Source: Bacteriovorax sp. BAL6_X
Lineage (GTDB): Bacteria > Bdellovibrionota > Bacteriovoracia > Bacteriovoracales > Bacteriovoracaceae
Assembly (NCBI RefSeq): GCF_000443995.1
Contig: NZ_AUMC01000006.1
Location: forward strand, 558,001 to 622,000
Direction of reading: 5' to 3'
Length of the DNA stretch: 64,000 nt
The notes under the pieces are model-generated. The model was not told the DNA's origin and made no database searches. It saw only the letters and a program-made list of their open reading frames with translations. Position 1 is the stretch's first letter. Every line of letters starts with the position of its first letter. Shown here in pieces: positions 9,504 to 16,709 of the stretch. The translations under genes and the position numbers were made by a program.

Positions 9504-10421
9504 ATGAAATCTCAACTCTTAATATTTCTTATTAGTTTTAATTCTTTCGCACTCGAGGTCGATAGTTTCACGTATCGTGATGAGGCCATACAAAAAGAAG
9601 ATGCTTTGGCGCAAGTTAACAAGTACGTAAATAATAAGATAAGCTCTGCGGTAGCTGAAGCTAATCATGCCGATAAGATATTTGGCCAGAGGTGTAGTTA
9701 CTATACCATTCGTCGAAAGGTTAAAAAGAAGTTTGTTGCTAGTTTAAAGGGGATCTTTGTAACTGCTCCAATTCAGCGCTATATCGATAAAGGAAAATTA
9801 GGCAACGAATATTTAGTGAAAACTAAAAAGAAAGAGTCAATATATCGCTATATTCCACTTATCTATAAACCCATTCTAAACCTAACGCCTTACTCTCCAT
9901 TATTTAAGGTAAACGACGTCCTTATTGGGAGCGATAAGTTTAGCCACATGTTTAACTTAGGTTATCTATACTTTCGAAAAATGGAACATGGACTTAGTAC
10001 AAAAGAGATCCTTCGTTATGGAAAGAATTCTGAAAGGGTCATGTGGGGAGGTTTCTTTAATGGCATTGTTTCAAATGGTGACCTAATTGCCAATTTTCAA
10101 GGTTTGCGTTTTTATCAGCATCTTTTTGGTAAAGGAATCGATCCGTTAACAAATGAAGATTTAGATGATGATGGTGTTATCAAGTGTATTGATGGCAAGT
10201 TTCAAGTTGTCGGTGAAATTGACATGGCCGAATTTATTGATGATGGAATGGATGAAGGCATAAATTGTAATAGCTACACATCAGATTTCATGCGAAAAAA
10301 TATCCAGAAGGCAATGGATAAGATTCCTATGTCGTGTCCTGTTGTCGTAGGCCAGTGCGAGGCCCTTGGAGTCAAGTACTCACGTCTTTCAAAATATCTT
10401 CTATATAGCGACTGTCGTTAG
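9504..10421 (+). CDS. Secreted hypothetical protein (305 aa)
   Basis: Signal peptide at residues 1-16 (ending SFALE). The middle has a well-ordered block, VLIGSDKFSHMFNLGYL followed by SNGDLIANFQGLRFYQHLF, and the last 90 residues contain an acidic DLDDDGV loop and six cysteines. The pattern suggests a folded periplasmic or secreted enzyme or binding protein, but I cannot name a family. It is the last ordinary gene before the cassette array. Confidence 0.6.
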   Translation: MKSQLLIFLISFNSFALEVDSFTYRDEAIQKEDALAQVNKYVNNKISSAVAEANHADKIFGQRCSYYTIRRKVKKKFVASLKGIFVTAPIQRYIDKGKLGNEYLVKTKKKESIYRYIPLIYKPILNLTPYSPLFKVNDVLIGSDKFSHMFNLGYLYFRKMEHGLSTKEILRYGKNSERVMWGGFFNGIVSNGDLIANFQGLRFYQHLFGKGIDPLTNEDLDDDGVIKCIDGKFQVVGEIDMAEFIDDGMDEGINCNSYTSDFMRKNIQKAMDKIPMSCPVVVGQCEALGVKYSRLSKYLLYSDCR

Positions 10422-10448
10422 TCTTATCTTGATAATCTACTCATAGAT

Positions 10449-10706
10449 TCATTCTATAACTATTGTGACATTAGTTGAAATAAATCCTCTTAGTGAGCTT
10501 TCTGAGAATGATGTAGGGATCCATCTTTTGATAGGTCCAAGAGTAGTCGGAAAAACATATTTAATTCCATGGACAAGGAGTTCATATAAGGCGGAGTTGT
10601 TTATTCTTTTTTTGTCACTTGCTAAATCTCTCATGCTGAAGTTTCTAGCCTCGTTTAACTTGATTTTAATTGCTATTACAACATCTTGTGGCTTTAGATT
10701 GCTCAT
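10449..10706 (-). pseudogene. Decayed HTH regulator gene, internal deletion
   Basis: The minus-strand product opens with SNLKPQDVVIAIKI and ends with ELLVHGIKYVFPTTLGPIKR-WIPTS. I recall these two blocks from a small winged-helix regulator family (LKPQDVLVALKL ... EFLVHGxKYAFPA..G...RGxPT). In that family a recognition-helix segment of about 35 residues separates the blocks; here only a short linker remains, and the C-terminus loses the pattern after FSESSL. I read it as a pseudogene with an internal deletion. The plus-strand frame 10465-10821 is a shadow. Confidence 0.5.
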
Positions 10707-10720
10707 AATTAGTATTGCTC

Positions 10721-10756
10721 CACGCTGTTTGCTGTTTGCAAATAGCGAACAGCGTG
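10721..10756. promoter_or_regulatory. 36-bp near-perfect palindrome
   Basis: CACGCTGTTTGCTGTT (10721-10736) and AATAGCGAACAGCGTG (10741-10756) are reverse complements at 14 of 16 positions and flank the self-complementary tetramer TGCA. It lies 15 bp upstream of the start of the decayed HTH gene on the minus strand and 28 bp before the promoter of the cassette array on the plus strand. That position suits an operator for the regulator. There is no U-tract, so a terminator is less likely. Confidence 0.6.
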
Positions 10757-10783
10757 TGCATGTTATTGAAATGATTTTAATCT

Positions 10784-10812
10784 TTGCAAATAAAATATAT
10801 GTAATTTATAAT
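10784..10812 (+). promoter_or_regulatory. Sigma70-like promoter at the head of the cassette array
   Basis: TTGCAA (10784-10789), a 17-base spacer, then a perfect TATAAT (10807-10812). Transcription would begin near 10819, almost on top of the ATG codons of cassette 1 (10818, 10821), so the first message would be leaderless or nearly so. Confidence 0.5.
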
Positions 10813-10817
10813 AAAAA

Positions 10818-11333
10818 ATGATGACTTTAAAAAATGAACAAATACATTCTAGCAATCGCACGAGGAATTACAACCCTGGCGCAGGCCGGTTTATGAGTGA
10901 AGATCCGATCTTGTTCAACAAGGCTGAGTATAACACTTATCGATACACGTATAACAATCCAGTCGTCTACAGTGACCCTAGTGGAGAAGGACCACTGTCA
11001 GCTCTTGTCTGTTCGGCTGCTAGTGTTGCATCTACTTTTACTGTTACTAGAGATATTGAGAAGGCTAGAGAGACAATAAACAATAGGATAGATAAAACTA
11101 TCCATGCTTATACTAAAGAGATTGAGAAATATAGATATAATGCTACACAATCTGAAAAATATCAGTGTCCACCAGAGGATCGTAAAGAGAAGATTGAAAA
11201 GTTAGAGTTGGTGATAAAGCGTTTAAAAAAAATGAAAATAGATTCGAATAAAAAACTACAACAAATTGAGGATAAGCATTTTAAAAGCTCAAGTCACTTT
11301 CTTGGAATCTGTACATTATCAGGACTGTTATAG
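10818..11333 (+). CDS. Cassette 1: Rhs-core tip with unknown C-terminal domain
   Basis: 171 aa. A short leader leads into NRTRNYNPGAGRFMSEDPIL and a diverged NTYRYTYNNPVVYSDPSGEG, the end of an Rhs core. The C-terminal domain (about residues 58-171) is new: a small hydrophobic Ala/Ser segment, a long Lys/Glu helix with coiled-coil character (about 75-155) and a hydrophobic end. No catalytic motif is seen. Its stop is 2 bp from the next gene, the putative immunity partner. Its core DNA is almost identical to that of cassette 2 over about 60 bases. Confidence 0.75.
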   Translation: MMTLKNEQIHSSNRTRNYNPGAGRFMSEDPILFNKAEYNTYRYTYNNPVVYSDPSGEGPLSALVCSAASVASTFTVTRDIEKARETINNRIDKTIHAYTKEIEKYRYNATQSEKYQCPPEDRKEKIEKLELVIKRLKKMKIDSNKKLQQIEDKHFKSSSHFLGICTLSGLL

Positions 11334-11335
11334 AT

Positions 11336-11758
11336 ATGAAAACTAATGTTAGTTTATTAAGGCTTCAATTAGTTCTTATTTTCTTATTCCTTATTTTTGT
11401 GTTTGTACTTGGAGGTTGCTGGGAGAATTCTTGTACTCATTATTTCAATGGGGTTAGTTTTCTTGAGTTTGGATCTTTAGTAATTGTGAACATACTCATT
11501 TGTGTATATTTTAAATGGTTTTATGTTTTAATTGCTGATGATAATAATTTATATCTAAACAAAGCAAAGCGAATAGATATATCTTTTATAACAAATGTAA
11601 ATATCATTAAGATATTGTTTTTAAGAGTTTTAGTCATAAAGCTAGGTGATGGAAGTGTGATACACTTTCCTATATGGCTATATTCAAAGGATCAGGATTT
11701 TTTTAAGTATCTTGAAAATATCACTATTGGTTTCAATAAAAAAAATGAACGTACTTAA
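11336..11758 (+). CDS. Putative immunity protein of cassette 1 (membrane)
   Basis: 140 aa. Two strong membrane segments lie near residues 9-28 and 40-63, followed by a cytoplasmic-looking tail of about 75 residues. No family is recognised. Immunity is inferred from its position directly after an Rhs-tip ORF, as in other polymorphic toxin loci. The next cassette ORF begins inside its 3' end. Confidence 0.6.
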   Translation: MKTNVSLLRLQLVLIFLFLIFVFVLGGCWENSCTHYFNGVSFLEFGSLVIVNILICVYFKWFYVLIADDNNLYLNKAKRIDISFITNVNIIKILFLRVLVIKLGDGSVIHFPIWLYSKDQDFFKYLENITIGFNKKNERT

Positions 11759-12311
11759 TATACTGACACATTCAAGCAATCGCACGAGGAATTACAACCC
11801 TGGCGCAGGCCGGTTTATGAGTGAGGATCCGATTGGTCTCAATAGTAGAGATAGTAACTTATATAGATATGTGTTCAATAATTCTTTACAATACATTGAC
11901 CCTTTAGGTTTAGATACTACAGGAGTTGGATTTATGATGTCTGCTGGCCTGTTTGGCCTTGGAGGATCACTCGATATACAAAAAATACATGATGATGAAG
12001 GAAATACTAAAACTGTATTAACTCTGTGTGCTGGAGGAGTAACAGAAGCTCTTGGTGTTTTTGCTGGTGCAATTCAATCTTCTGGTGATGCTGATACTGT
12101 GTATGACTTAGAAGGCACATCAGGTGCGTTTGGAGTTGGAGCGAGTGTTCCTGGTCTCCCCGTGAGCCCTGAAGTGGGGGGCGGTGTTAGTTTTGGCAAG
12201 GATAAATGTGGCAGACAAACAACAACAGGCTTTTCGTTCGAAGGAGCAACCGTTGGAATATCTCCTGTTGATATGTTCGCTTCTGCTTGTACAAGTATTA
12301 TTTTAGACTAG
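11745..12311 (+). CDS. Cassette 2: Rhs-core tip with Gly-rich domain
   Basis: The ATG at 11745 lies 14 bases inside the previous gene; an earlier one at 11712 is less likely. NRTRNYNPGAGRFMSEDPIG then NLYRYVFNNSLQYIDPLGLD mark the core end. The remaining roughly 130 residues are Gly/Ser/Thr-rich with alternating hydrophobics (GFMMSAGLFGLGG, SVPGLPVSPEVGGGVSFG), suggesting beta strands or a membrane-active domain rather than a nuclease. No active-site motif is visible. Confidence 0.75.
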   Translation: MNVLNILTHSSNRTRNYNPGAGRFMSEDPIGLNSRDSNLYRYVFNNSLQYIDPLGLDTTGVGFMMSAGLFGLGGSLDIQKIHDDEGNTKTVLTLCAGGVTEALGVFAGAIQSSGDADTVYDLEGTSGAFGVGASVPGLPVSPEVGGGVSFGKDKCGRQTTTGFSFEGATVGISPVDMFASACTSIILD

Positions 12312-12319
12312 GTTGATTT

Positions 12320-12619
12320 ATGAGATATGAAATCTGGTTTATAATATTTGTGTTTGTATACATAGCATTTGTTTTTTTGTTCACTGTTTTTGGGTTAGGG
12401 ATTAAGTTAAAGAAATCAAATAGAAGGATCCCTAGAGGGTATGGCTCTCCTCAGCTTGTTAGTGCAATAGACGCTATAATAAATAAAGGAAGCTATGCTC
12501 GTAAAGAGGCCGAAGAGTTGCGCATTAGTATACGTCTGTACACTGTTTTATGGGTTGCAATACCATTTCTAGTTTTGACAAGTGTTAGCTTGATGTACTT
12601 TTACTTACGTAATGTGTAA
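12320..12619 (+). CDS. Putative immunity protein of cassette 2 (membrane)
   Basis: 99 aa with a membrane segment at residues 6-28 and another at about 72-95. The intervening 45 residues are charged. It begins 8 bp after the cassette 2 stop. Family unknown; role inferred from position. Confidence 0.6.
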   Translation: MRYEIWFIIFVFVYIAFVFLFTVFGLGIKLKKSNRRIPRGYGSPQLVSAIDAIINKGSYARKEAEELRISIRLYTVLWVAIPFLVLTSVSLMYFYLRNV

Positions 12620-12658
12620 AATATTTTTTAGATCAATACTGTAAACATAGGAAATAAT

Positions 12659-13096
12659 TTGATCAATAATCTAAATTATTCAAGTTCTCGCACGAGGAAT
12701 TACAATCCTGGCCTTGGCCGGTTCATGAGTGAAGATCCGATCGGGTTAAGTAGTCTCGACACAAATCTATATCGTTATACTAAAAACCGTCCTATTGACT
12801 TTAATGACCCTGACGGTGAATTTCTAGGAAAGGCAGCTAAATATCTTCTGGAAAAACTTCTAGACTCCTTAAAGAAAAAAATAGTTAAAAAGCCTCTTGA
12901 TGAAGCAAAGGACTTAATTTTCAACGAAGGTGAGGTTGTAACACATGAACAAGAATTAGAACAACTTAAGAAAAAGTTAGAGGATGCAAAAAGAAAGGAG
13001 CGTGAAGCACGAAAAGGATGTGGTGTTATTAGGTCATGTGAACCAAAAAGAACAGATACCGAAGATGAAATCCGAAAATGTGAGGTTAGAAAATGA
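12659..13096 (+). CDS. Cassette 3: Rhs-core tip with charged helical domain
   Basis: I chose the TTG at 12659 because AGGAA lies five bases before it and no ATG fits. SRTRNYNPGLGRFMSEDPIG and NLYRYTKNRPIDFNDPDGEF form the core end. The C-terminal 85 residues are highly charged and helical (Lys/Glu runs, probable coiled coil) and end in a Cys-containing tail (GCGVIRSC, KCEVRK). No enzyme motif is seen. The ATG of the next gene overlaps its stop (ATGA). Confidence 0.72.
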   Translation: MINNLNYSSSRTRNYNPGLGRFMSEDPIGLSSLDTNLYRYTKNRPIDFNDPDGEFLGKAAKYLLEKLLDSLKKKIVKKPLDEAKDLIFNEGEVVTHEQELEQLKKKLEDAKRKEREARKGCGVIRSCEPKRTDTEDEIRKCEVRK

Positions 13097-13548
13097 TCTC
13101 AGTATTACCAAAACAATGTTTGGATGATGTTAAAGAAAATAGGATTAATGAGAAACAAGTCTTTATTGTTTTCTTTTCATATATGCTTCTGTCTGTTTTG
13201 TCTTATCTACCAGGATTTTATGACGAAGTAATAGGTCGTGACTCTGTTTCAGTGATTCAGACCTATATTTCATTCTGTATTACTTTTTTTAAATTACTAT
13301 TGTGCTTCTTTATATATAAGAGAAGATATCAAGATGGGTTTCTGAATTCTTACGTTTTATTGTCAATGTGTTCGTATATTACACTGCTACCGGTTTTAAT
13401 TATAATTTACGGTATAGGTTGGTTTTTTAAAGAGTTCTATATATTGTCTTTTAATATCGATTTTATAACTCCAGTTTTGACTGAATTTCTAATCGCTACT
13501 TTTACAGTGTACTTGTTTAGTAAATCTATCCAAAGGAAAAATGAATGA
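13093..13548 (+). CDS. Putative immunity protein of cassette 3 (membrane)
   Basis: 151 aa with four hydrophobic segments (about 25-42, 55-75, 85-110, 120-142). Its start overlaps the stop of cassette 3 by four bases, and its own stop is overlapped in the same way by cassette 4, so translation is probably coupled through all three genes. Family unknown. Confidence 0.6.
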   Translation: MISVLPKQCLDDVKENRINEKQVFIVFFSYMLLSVLSYLPGFYDEVIGRDSVSVIQTYISFCITFFKLLLCFFIYKRRYQDGFLNSYVLLSMCSYITLLPVLIIIYGIGWFFKEFYILSFNIDFITPVLTEFLIATFTVYLFSKSIQRKNE

Positions 13549-14084
13549 TTTCAATTGGCTTATTAAATAAGTTTCACAACAGGAATTACAATCCTGGCGC
13601 AGGTAGGTTTATGAGTGAAGATCCGATCCATTTTTGGGGTGGGGATTCAAATTTATACAGATATACTTATAACAGACCTCTTTTGTTTATTGATAGCTTT
13701 GGCCTAAGTGCAAATGATGTAAAACGTATGGCTAAACTTTTTAAAAAAGCAGTTAAAGAATTGGATAACAAGGGTTTAAGAAGAAAAGGTACTGGTTATT
13801 TAAATGGTATTTTAAATAATATTGGTTCTACTTTACAATGTGGTTATATAGGATGTGGAGCACAGGCAGAATATGTCGCAGACATAATGGTTACTGATGC
13901 TCTAGAGAATGCATTTGATGACAACTGGACATTTGAGGTTGTAAATGTGACACCATTTCATCAGAGACTTGAAATAAAGTCTTCTAATCCTGATGATCCA
14001 GAAATAATTGCTGACCCATGGAAAAATGAATTTGATGAGAGGTATAAACCTAAGACTTGCGACCCTAACAGGAAAAAAAGATGA
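13545..14084 (+). CDS. Cassette 4: Rhs-core tip with Cys/His/Asp protease-like domain
   Basis: 179 aa. The core end reads NRNYNPGAGRFMSEDPIH then NLYRYTYNRPLLFIDSFGLS. The C-terminal domain is homologous to that of cassette 8. Both start with a helical NDVK segment, then have CGxQxxYV, then a His (FHQ here), then SSNPxDPxII-x-DPWxNE. An ordered Cys...His...Asp set suggests a papain-like cysteine peptidase or amidase fold; that is inference from residue order. The C-terminus is a basic Cys tail (KPKTCDPNRKKR). Confidence 0.75.
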   Translation: MISIGLLNKFHNRNYNPGAGRFMSEDPIHFWGGDSNLYRYTYNRPLLFIDSFGLSANDVKRMAKLFKKAVKELDNKGLRRKGTGYLNGILNNIGSTLQCGYIGCGAQAEYVADIMVTDALENAFDDNWTFEVVNVTPFHQRLEIKSSNPDDPEIIADPWKNEFDERYKPKTCDPNRKKR

Positions 14085-14284
14085 GTCGCACTAAACTTCT
14101 TATTGATGTATTTATAGATATTTTTTTACTTTTATTTATAGCAACTATTCTACCAAATCTACTTGGTCCAAAAGAACAATATGAGTTGAATCAAATCATA
14201 TTGTTTGGTGGACGGTTTTTAATGTTATTATGTTTGTTTGATTTAGCTAGAATAATATATAGATACTTCAAGTTGAAGAAATAG
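14081..14284 (+). CDS. Putative immunity protein of cassette 4 (small, membrane)
   Basis: 67 aa with two membrane segments (about 8-25 and 40-60). The start overlaps the cassette 4 stop (ATGA). It is similar in size and layout to the 53-aa partner of cassette 8, whose toxin domain is homologous, although the sequences have little in common. Confidence 0.6.
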   Translation: MSRTKLLIDVFIDIFLLLFIATILPNLLGPKEQYELNQIILFGGRFLMLLCLFDLARIIYRYFKLKK

Positions 14285-14298
14285 TTAGTGAGTTAAGC

Positions 14299-14351
14299 TT
14301 GATAAATCTAAGTACACAGTTACATTCAGGAATATGCACGAGGAATTACAA
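14299..14351 (+). pseudogene. Cassette 5: Rhs-core tip cut off at the core
   Basis: A TTG-started frame gives a leader ending HSGICTRNYN, and the DNA GCACGAGGAATTACAA matches the cassette core exactly. After 14351 the match stops abruptly and the sequence becomes the 3' end of a toxin-antitoxin pair on the opposite strand. The rest of the core, its toxin domain and its immunity gene are gone. The break inside the shared core marks a recombination or insertion point. Confidence 0.65.
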
Positions 14352-14353
14352 AT

Positions 14354-14659
14354 CTACTCTTCGTTTTTATCTGGAAAAGTTTGAGGCTTTGATCCTCTGA
14401 TATTTATGTGAATAACGTAGATGTTTTTATTGTCTTCATATGGTGTGTAGAACACTTTATTACCCTTGAAGACTAAATATCTAAAATAGGGATTAGGCTC
14501 GTAAGGACGACCAATCTCTTTGCTTATTTTTAACTGGCTCTCTATATATGAAATCAACTCGTCAGTGATTTTATCAGCAAGCTCATTAGTGAAATTATTT
14601 TCAATAGACTCTGAAAGGTTGATTAAGTCGGCGAGGGCCCTGTCAGACCATACTATCAT
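14354..14659 (-). CDS. ParE/RelE-family toxin
   Basis: 101 aa, the usual size of this family. The N-terminus (VIVWSDRALADL-like) and the C-terminal pattern with FRYLVFKGNKVFY and VIHINIRG fit ParE/RelE-superfamily toxins, which act on gyrase or on ribosome-bound mRNA. The start overlaps the end of the antitoxin gene by 17 bases, the normal antitoxin-first order. It runs opposite to the surrounding cassettes. Confidence 0.82.
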   Translation of the reverse strand: MIVWSDRALADLINLSESIENNFTNELADKITDELISYIESQLKISKEIGRPYEPNPYFRYLVFKGNKVFYTPYEDNKNIYVIHINIRGSKPQTFPDKNEE

Positions 14660-14930
14660 TATCTCTCTCTTTTCTTCTATTCGCTAAGGTTTCTCTAACT
14701 TGATCCGTGCTGTAAGATCTATTATTTCTAACGTCAGATAATCCAATGCTAAGTTTTTTTAAAGTTTCATTTTCTTCGATTACTCTATTTAATTCACTTT
14801 GCGAAATAAGAACAACTGGTTCACCTTGTTTATGAGTTACGACTTGCATATCACCATCACTCGCTTCTTTAAGAGAGTTGTACAAATCATTCCTTAATTC
14901 TGATGCTGATTTTATTTTTGGAATTGCCAT
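14643..14930 (-). CDS. Phd/YefM-family antitoxin
   Basis: The start at 14930 (MAIPKIKSASELR) has an AAAAGGAGC ribosome site. A longer frame to 15077 has no support. At 95 aa it has the Phd/YefM DNA-binding fold pattern: ASELRNDLYNSL, then VVTHKQGEPVVLISQSEL, followed by a charged C-terminal toxin-binding tail. It would neutralise the downstream ParE/RelE toxin and repress its own operon. Confidence 0.85.
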   Translation of the reverse strand: MAIPKIKSASELRNDLYNSLKEASDGDMQVVTHKQGEPVVLISQSELNRVIEENETLKKLSIGLSDVRNNRSYSTDQVRETLANRRKERDNDSMV

Positions 14931-15000
14931 GGTAAAGCTCCTTTTAGGGATCGTACCATATACCGTACGCTTTGTCGAGTTCGGTGTGTAATTTATTGAA

Positions 15001-15016
15001 TTTACAATATTGTAAA
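15001..15016. promoter_or_regulatory. 16-bp perfect palindrome, candidate antitoxin operator
   Basis: TTTACAAT followed by its reverse complement ATTGTAAA, between the antitoxin gene and cassette 6. Phd-type antitoxins bind palindromes in their promoter region, so this is a reasonable operator. It also overlaps the -35 region proposed for cassette 6. Confidence 0.45.
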
Positions 15017-15036
15017 ACAAGGTTTTAGTGTATAAT
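15010..15036 (+). promoter_or_regulatory. Candidate promoter for cassette 6
   Basis: TTGTAA (15010-15015), a 15-base spacer, and a perfect TATAAT (15031-15036). The spacer is shorter than ideal. As at cassette 1, the -10 box lies only a few bases before the start codon (ATG 15043), implying a leaderless message. Confidence 0.35.
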
Positions 15037-15042
15037 TTATTT

Positions 15043-15573
15043 ATGTCAATAGAGAACAAGTCAATATATCTATGCACTCGTACAAGGAATTACAACCCTG
15101 GCGGAGGACGGTTTATGAGTGAGGATCCGATCGGTTTTTCTGGCAAGGATATTAATTTATACCGATATGTTTCAAACAACCCTTTGGTGTTTAAAGATCC
15201 TTTAGGTTTTGCAAGGTTTGGAAAATGCAAATTATCTAATAGAGATGATATGATGACTGGACCTGTTCAGGATTATTTAAATCTTGAAATAGCACATGAA
15301 GAATTATTTTTTGACGACTCTAAAGGTGGCAGTGTTGGATACTATAATACTGGTATACATGAAGGAGACGAAGATCGTAGTCAATATAAAATGAATAGTA
15401 AGTTTTATTATGACAATATGATGAGAAGAGCTGTTAAAAATGTGAAGATGACAGGTGAATTTATTAAAGAGAATTATGGTGCTTTCTCTAATAACTGTCA
15501 GGATTTTGCTGATGCGTTACGAAAGGAGTATGAAAAGTTAATGAGTAATCCTGGAGCATCTTGTGGTTACTAA
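15043..15573 (+). CDS. Cassette 6: Rhs-core tip with LRAT/papain-like domain
   Basis: From the ATG at 15043 the leader reaches TRTRNYNPGGGRFMSEDPIG and NLYRYVSNNPLVFKDPLG. The toxin domain has an early GIHEGDED His region and a late GAFSNNCQDFADALR block. His followed by Asn-Cys-[QE]-x-Phe is the pattern of LRAT/NlpC-type papain-like folds (acyltransferases, amidases, peptidases). I therefore infer a cysteine hydrolase acting on envelope components; the exact family is uncertain. It ends in a short Cys tail (ASCGY). Confidence 0.72.
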   Translation: MSIENKSIYLCTRTRNYNPGGGRFMSEDPIGFSGKDINLYRYVSNNPLVFKDPLGFARFGKCKLSNRDDMMTGPVQDYLNLEIAHEELFFDDSKGGSVGYYNTGIHEGDEDRSQYKMNSKFYYDNMMRRAVKNVKMTGEFIKENYGAFSNNCQDFADALRKEYEKLMSNPGASCGY

Positions 15574-15574
15574 T

Positions 15575-15922
15575 ATGAACGGTGTCTTTAAGGCATTCAC
15601 ATTGATCATATTATACTTCTTGTTTTATGCTGGTAGCTATGTTGGATTATCGAAAATTTTTAAAGTAAAGTGGCGTACTTCGGGAGTTACTTTTTTGATG
15701 ATTCCTTTTATCGTTCAGTTGTTTATGTTTGTTACAAATATAAATTCACCAGACTTAAATAACTTGTCTGAAATATATTATTTATTAATCTGTATGGCCT
15801 TGATGGTTCTTTTGTACGTGTATATTGCATATACAAAAATATCAATAATTTTTGAGATAATTCCATCAGTCTTGATATCATTGGCTTTTGTTTTTATAAG
15901 ACTTTATCATGGGCAAATATAA
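15575..15922 (+). CDS. Putative immunity protein of cassette 6 (membrane)
   Basis: 115 aa from the ATG at 15575, which overlaps nothing and follows the cassette stop directly; a GTG at 15563 is the alternative. Four hydrophobic segments cover most of the protein. Family unknown; role from position. Confidence 0.6.
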   Translation: MNGVFKAFTLIILYFLFYAGSYVGLSKIFKVKWRTSGVTFLMIPFIVQLFMFVTNINSPDLNNLSEIYYLLICMALMVLLYVYIAYTKISIIFEIIPSVLISLAFVFIRLYHGQI

Positions 15923-15933
15923 AGGTGATCTAC

Positions 15934-16482
15934 TTGATTGAACAAATATATTCAAGTATTCGCAACAGGAATTACAATCCTGGTGCGGGAAGGTTTGTGA
16001 GTGAGGATCCGGTTGGGATTGTAAGCGGTGATTCTAACCTTTATAGATATGTGCGAAATAACGTCTTTGGATTTGTTGATCCATATGGCCTAACTCAAAG
16101 AGATATTGATCTTGCATTTAAACATGTATTTAAGAAGTACCCTAATGCAAAAAATGTTAAATACAGAGTTGCAAATATTGGTGAGATTGACAGCAATACA
16201 GCGGGGTATTTTGATATTGATAATAATGAAGTAATACTAAGCCGTGATTACTTAAGAACTCTTAATTCAAAAGAAGCCGTGGACTTACTTGATACTGCAT
16301 TCCATGAAGTCTTACATTCTCAAAATACTTGGAAGATTATAGGTGACTATTTTACTCCTGGCGATGGCAAAGATGATTTTTTTCATAGGCAAATTTATGA
16401 TCAAGCTATCTTAGATACGGCTGATGCTATAAATGACTTTTTATATGATAGAAAACCAAAACAATGCCCTAGAAGAAGATAG
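15934..16482 (+). CDS. Cassette 7: Rhs-core tip with HExxH zinc-protease domain
   Basis: The TTG at 15934 has AAGGTGA five bases upstream; a GTG at 15925 is the alternative. NRNYNPGAGRFVSEDPVG and NLYRYVRNN-VFGFVDPYGL give the core end. The toxin domain contains TAFHEVLHSQNT, an HExxH zinc site, preceded by beta-strand segments and followed by acidic residues (FTPGDGKDD). It is probably a zinc metallopeptidase toxin. The tail is basic with one Cys (KPKQCPRRR). Confidence 0.78.
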   Translation: MIEQIYSSIRNRNYNPGAGRFVSEDPVGIVSGDSNLYRYVRNNVFGFVDPYGLTQRDIDLAFKHVFKKYPNAKNVKYRVANIGEIDSNTAGYFDIDNNEVILSRDYLRTLNSKEAVDLLDTAFHEVLHSQNTWKIIGDYFTPGDGKDDFFHRQIYDQAILDTADAINDFLYDRKPKQCPRRR

Positions 16483-16709
16483 TGGATGTGTATATGAAGT
16501 TGTCTTTAGGTATAATAACTTTTATTATCGGAGTTTACTTAAGTTTTGTAGGTTCATATAAAATTTATCGTTTAGGATTTTCTAGATGCTTTGATGATGT
16601 ATGTATGAAAATGGGATGGATATATCTTATGTTCTGGGGACCTGTTATTTTAATAATTACTGGAGTTGTTATCTTGTTTAAATCATACAGAAGTAAGGGT
16701 GTTAATTAG
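16482..16709 (+). CDS. Putative immunity protein of cassette 7 (small, membrane)
   Basis: Up to 75 aa. A GTG overlaps the cassette 7 stop; an ATG at 16494 may be the true start. Two membrane segments (about 6-26 and 45-65) and a basic tail. Being so small and membrane-bound, it probably masks the target or binds the toxin at the membrane rather than in the cytoplasm. Confidence 0.58.
   Translation: MDVYMKLSLGIITFIIGVYLSFVGSYKIYRLGFSRCFDDVCMKMGWIYLMFWGPVILIITGVVILFKSYRSKGVN

Noticed and set aside
10465-10821. Plus-strand ORF of 118 codons before cassette 1
   Set aside because: It is antisense to the recognisable HTH remnant, contains the palindrome and promoter, and its product has no ordered pattern.
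14643-15077. Longer antitoxin with 49 extra N-terminal residues
   Set aside because: The Phd/YefM pattern starts at the Met at 14930, which has a strong ribosome site; the extension covers the palindrome and promoter region.
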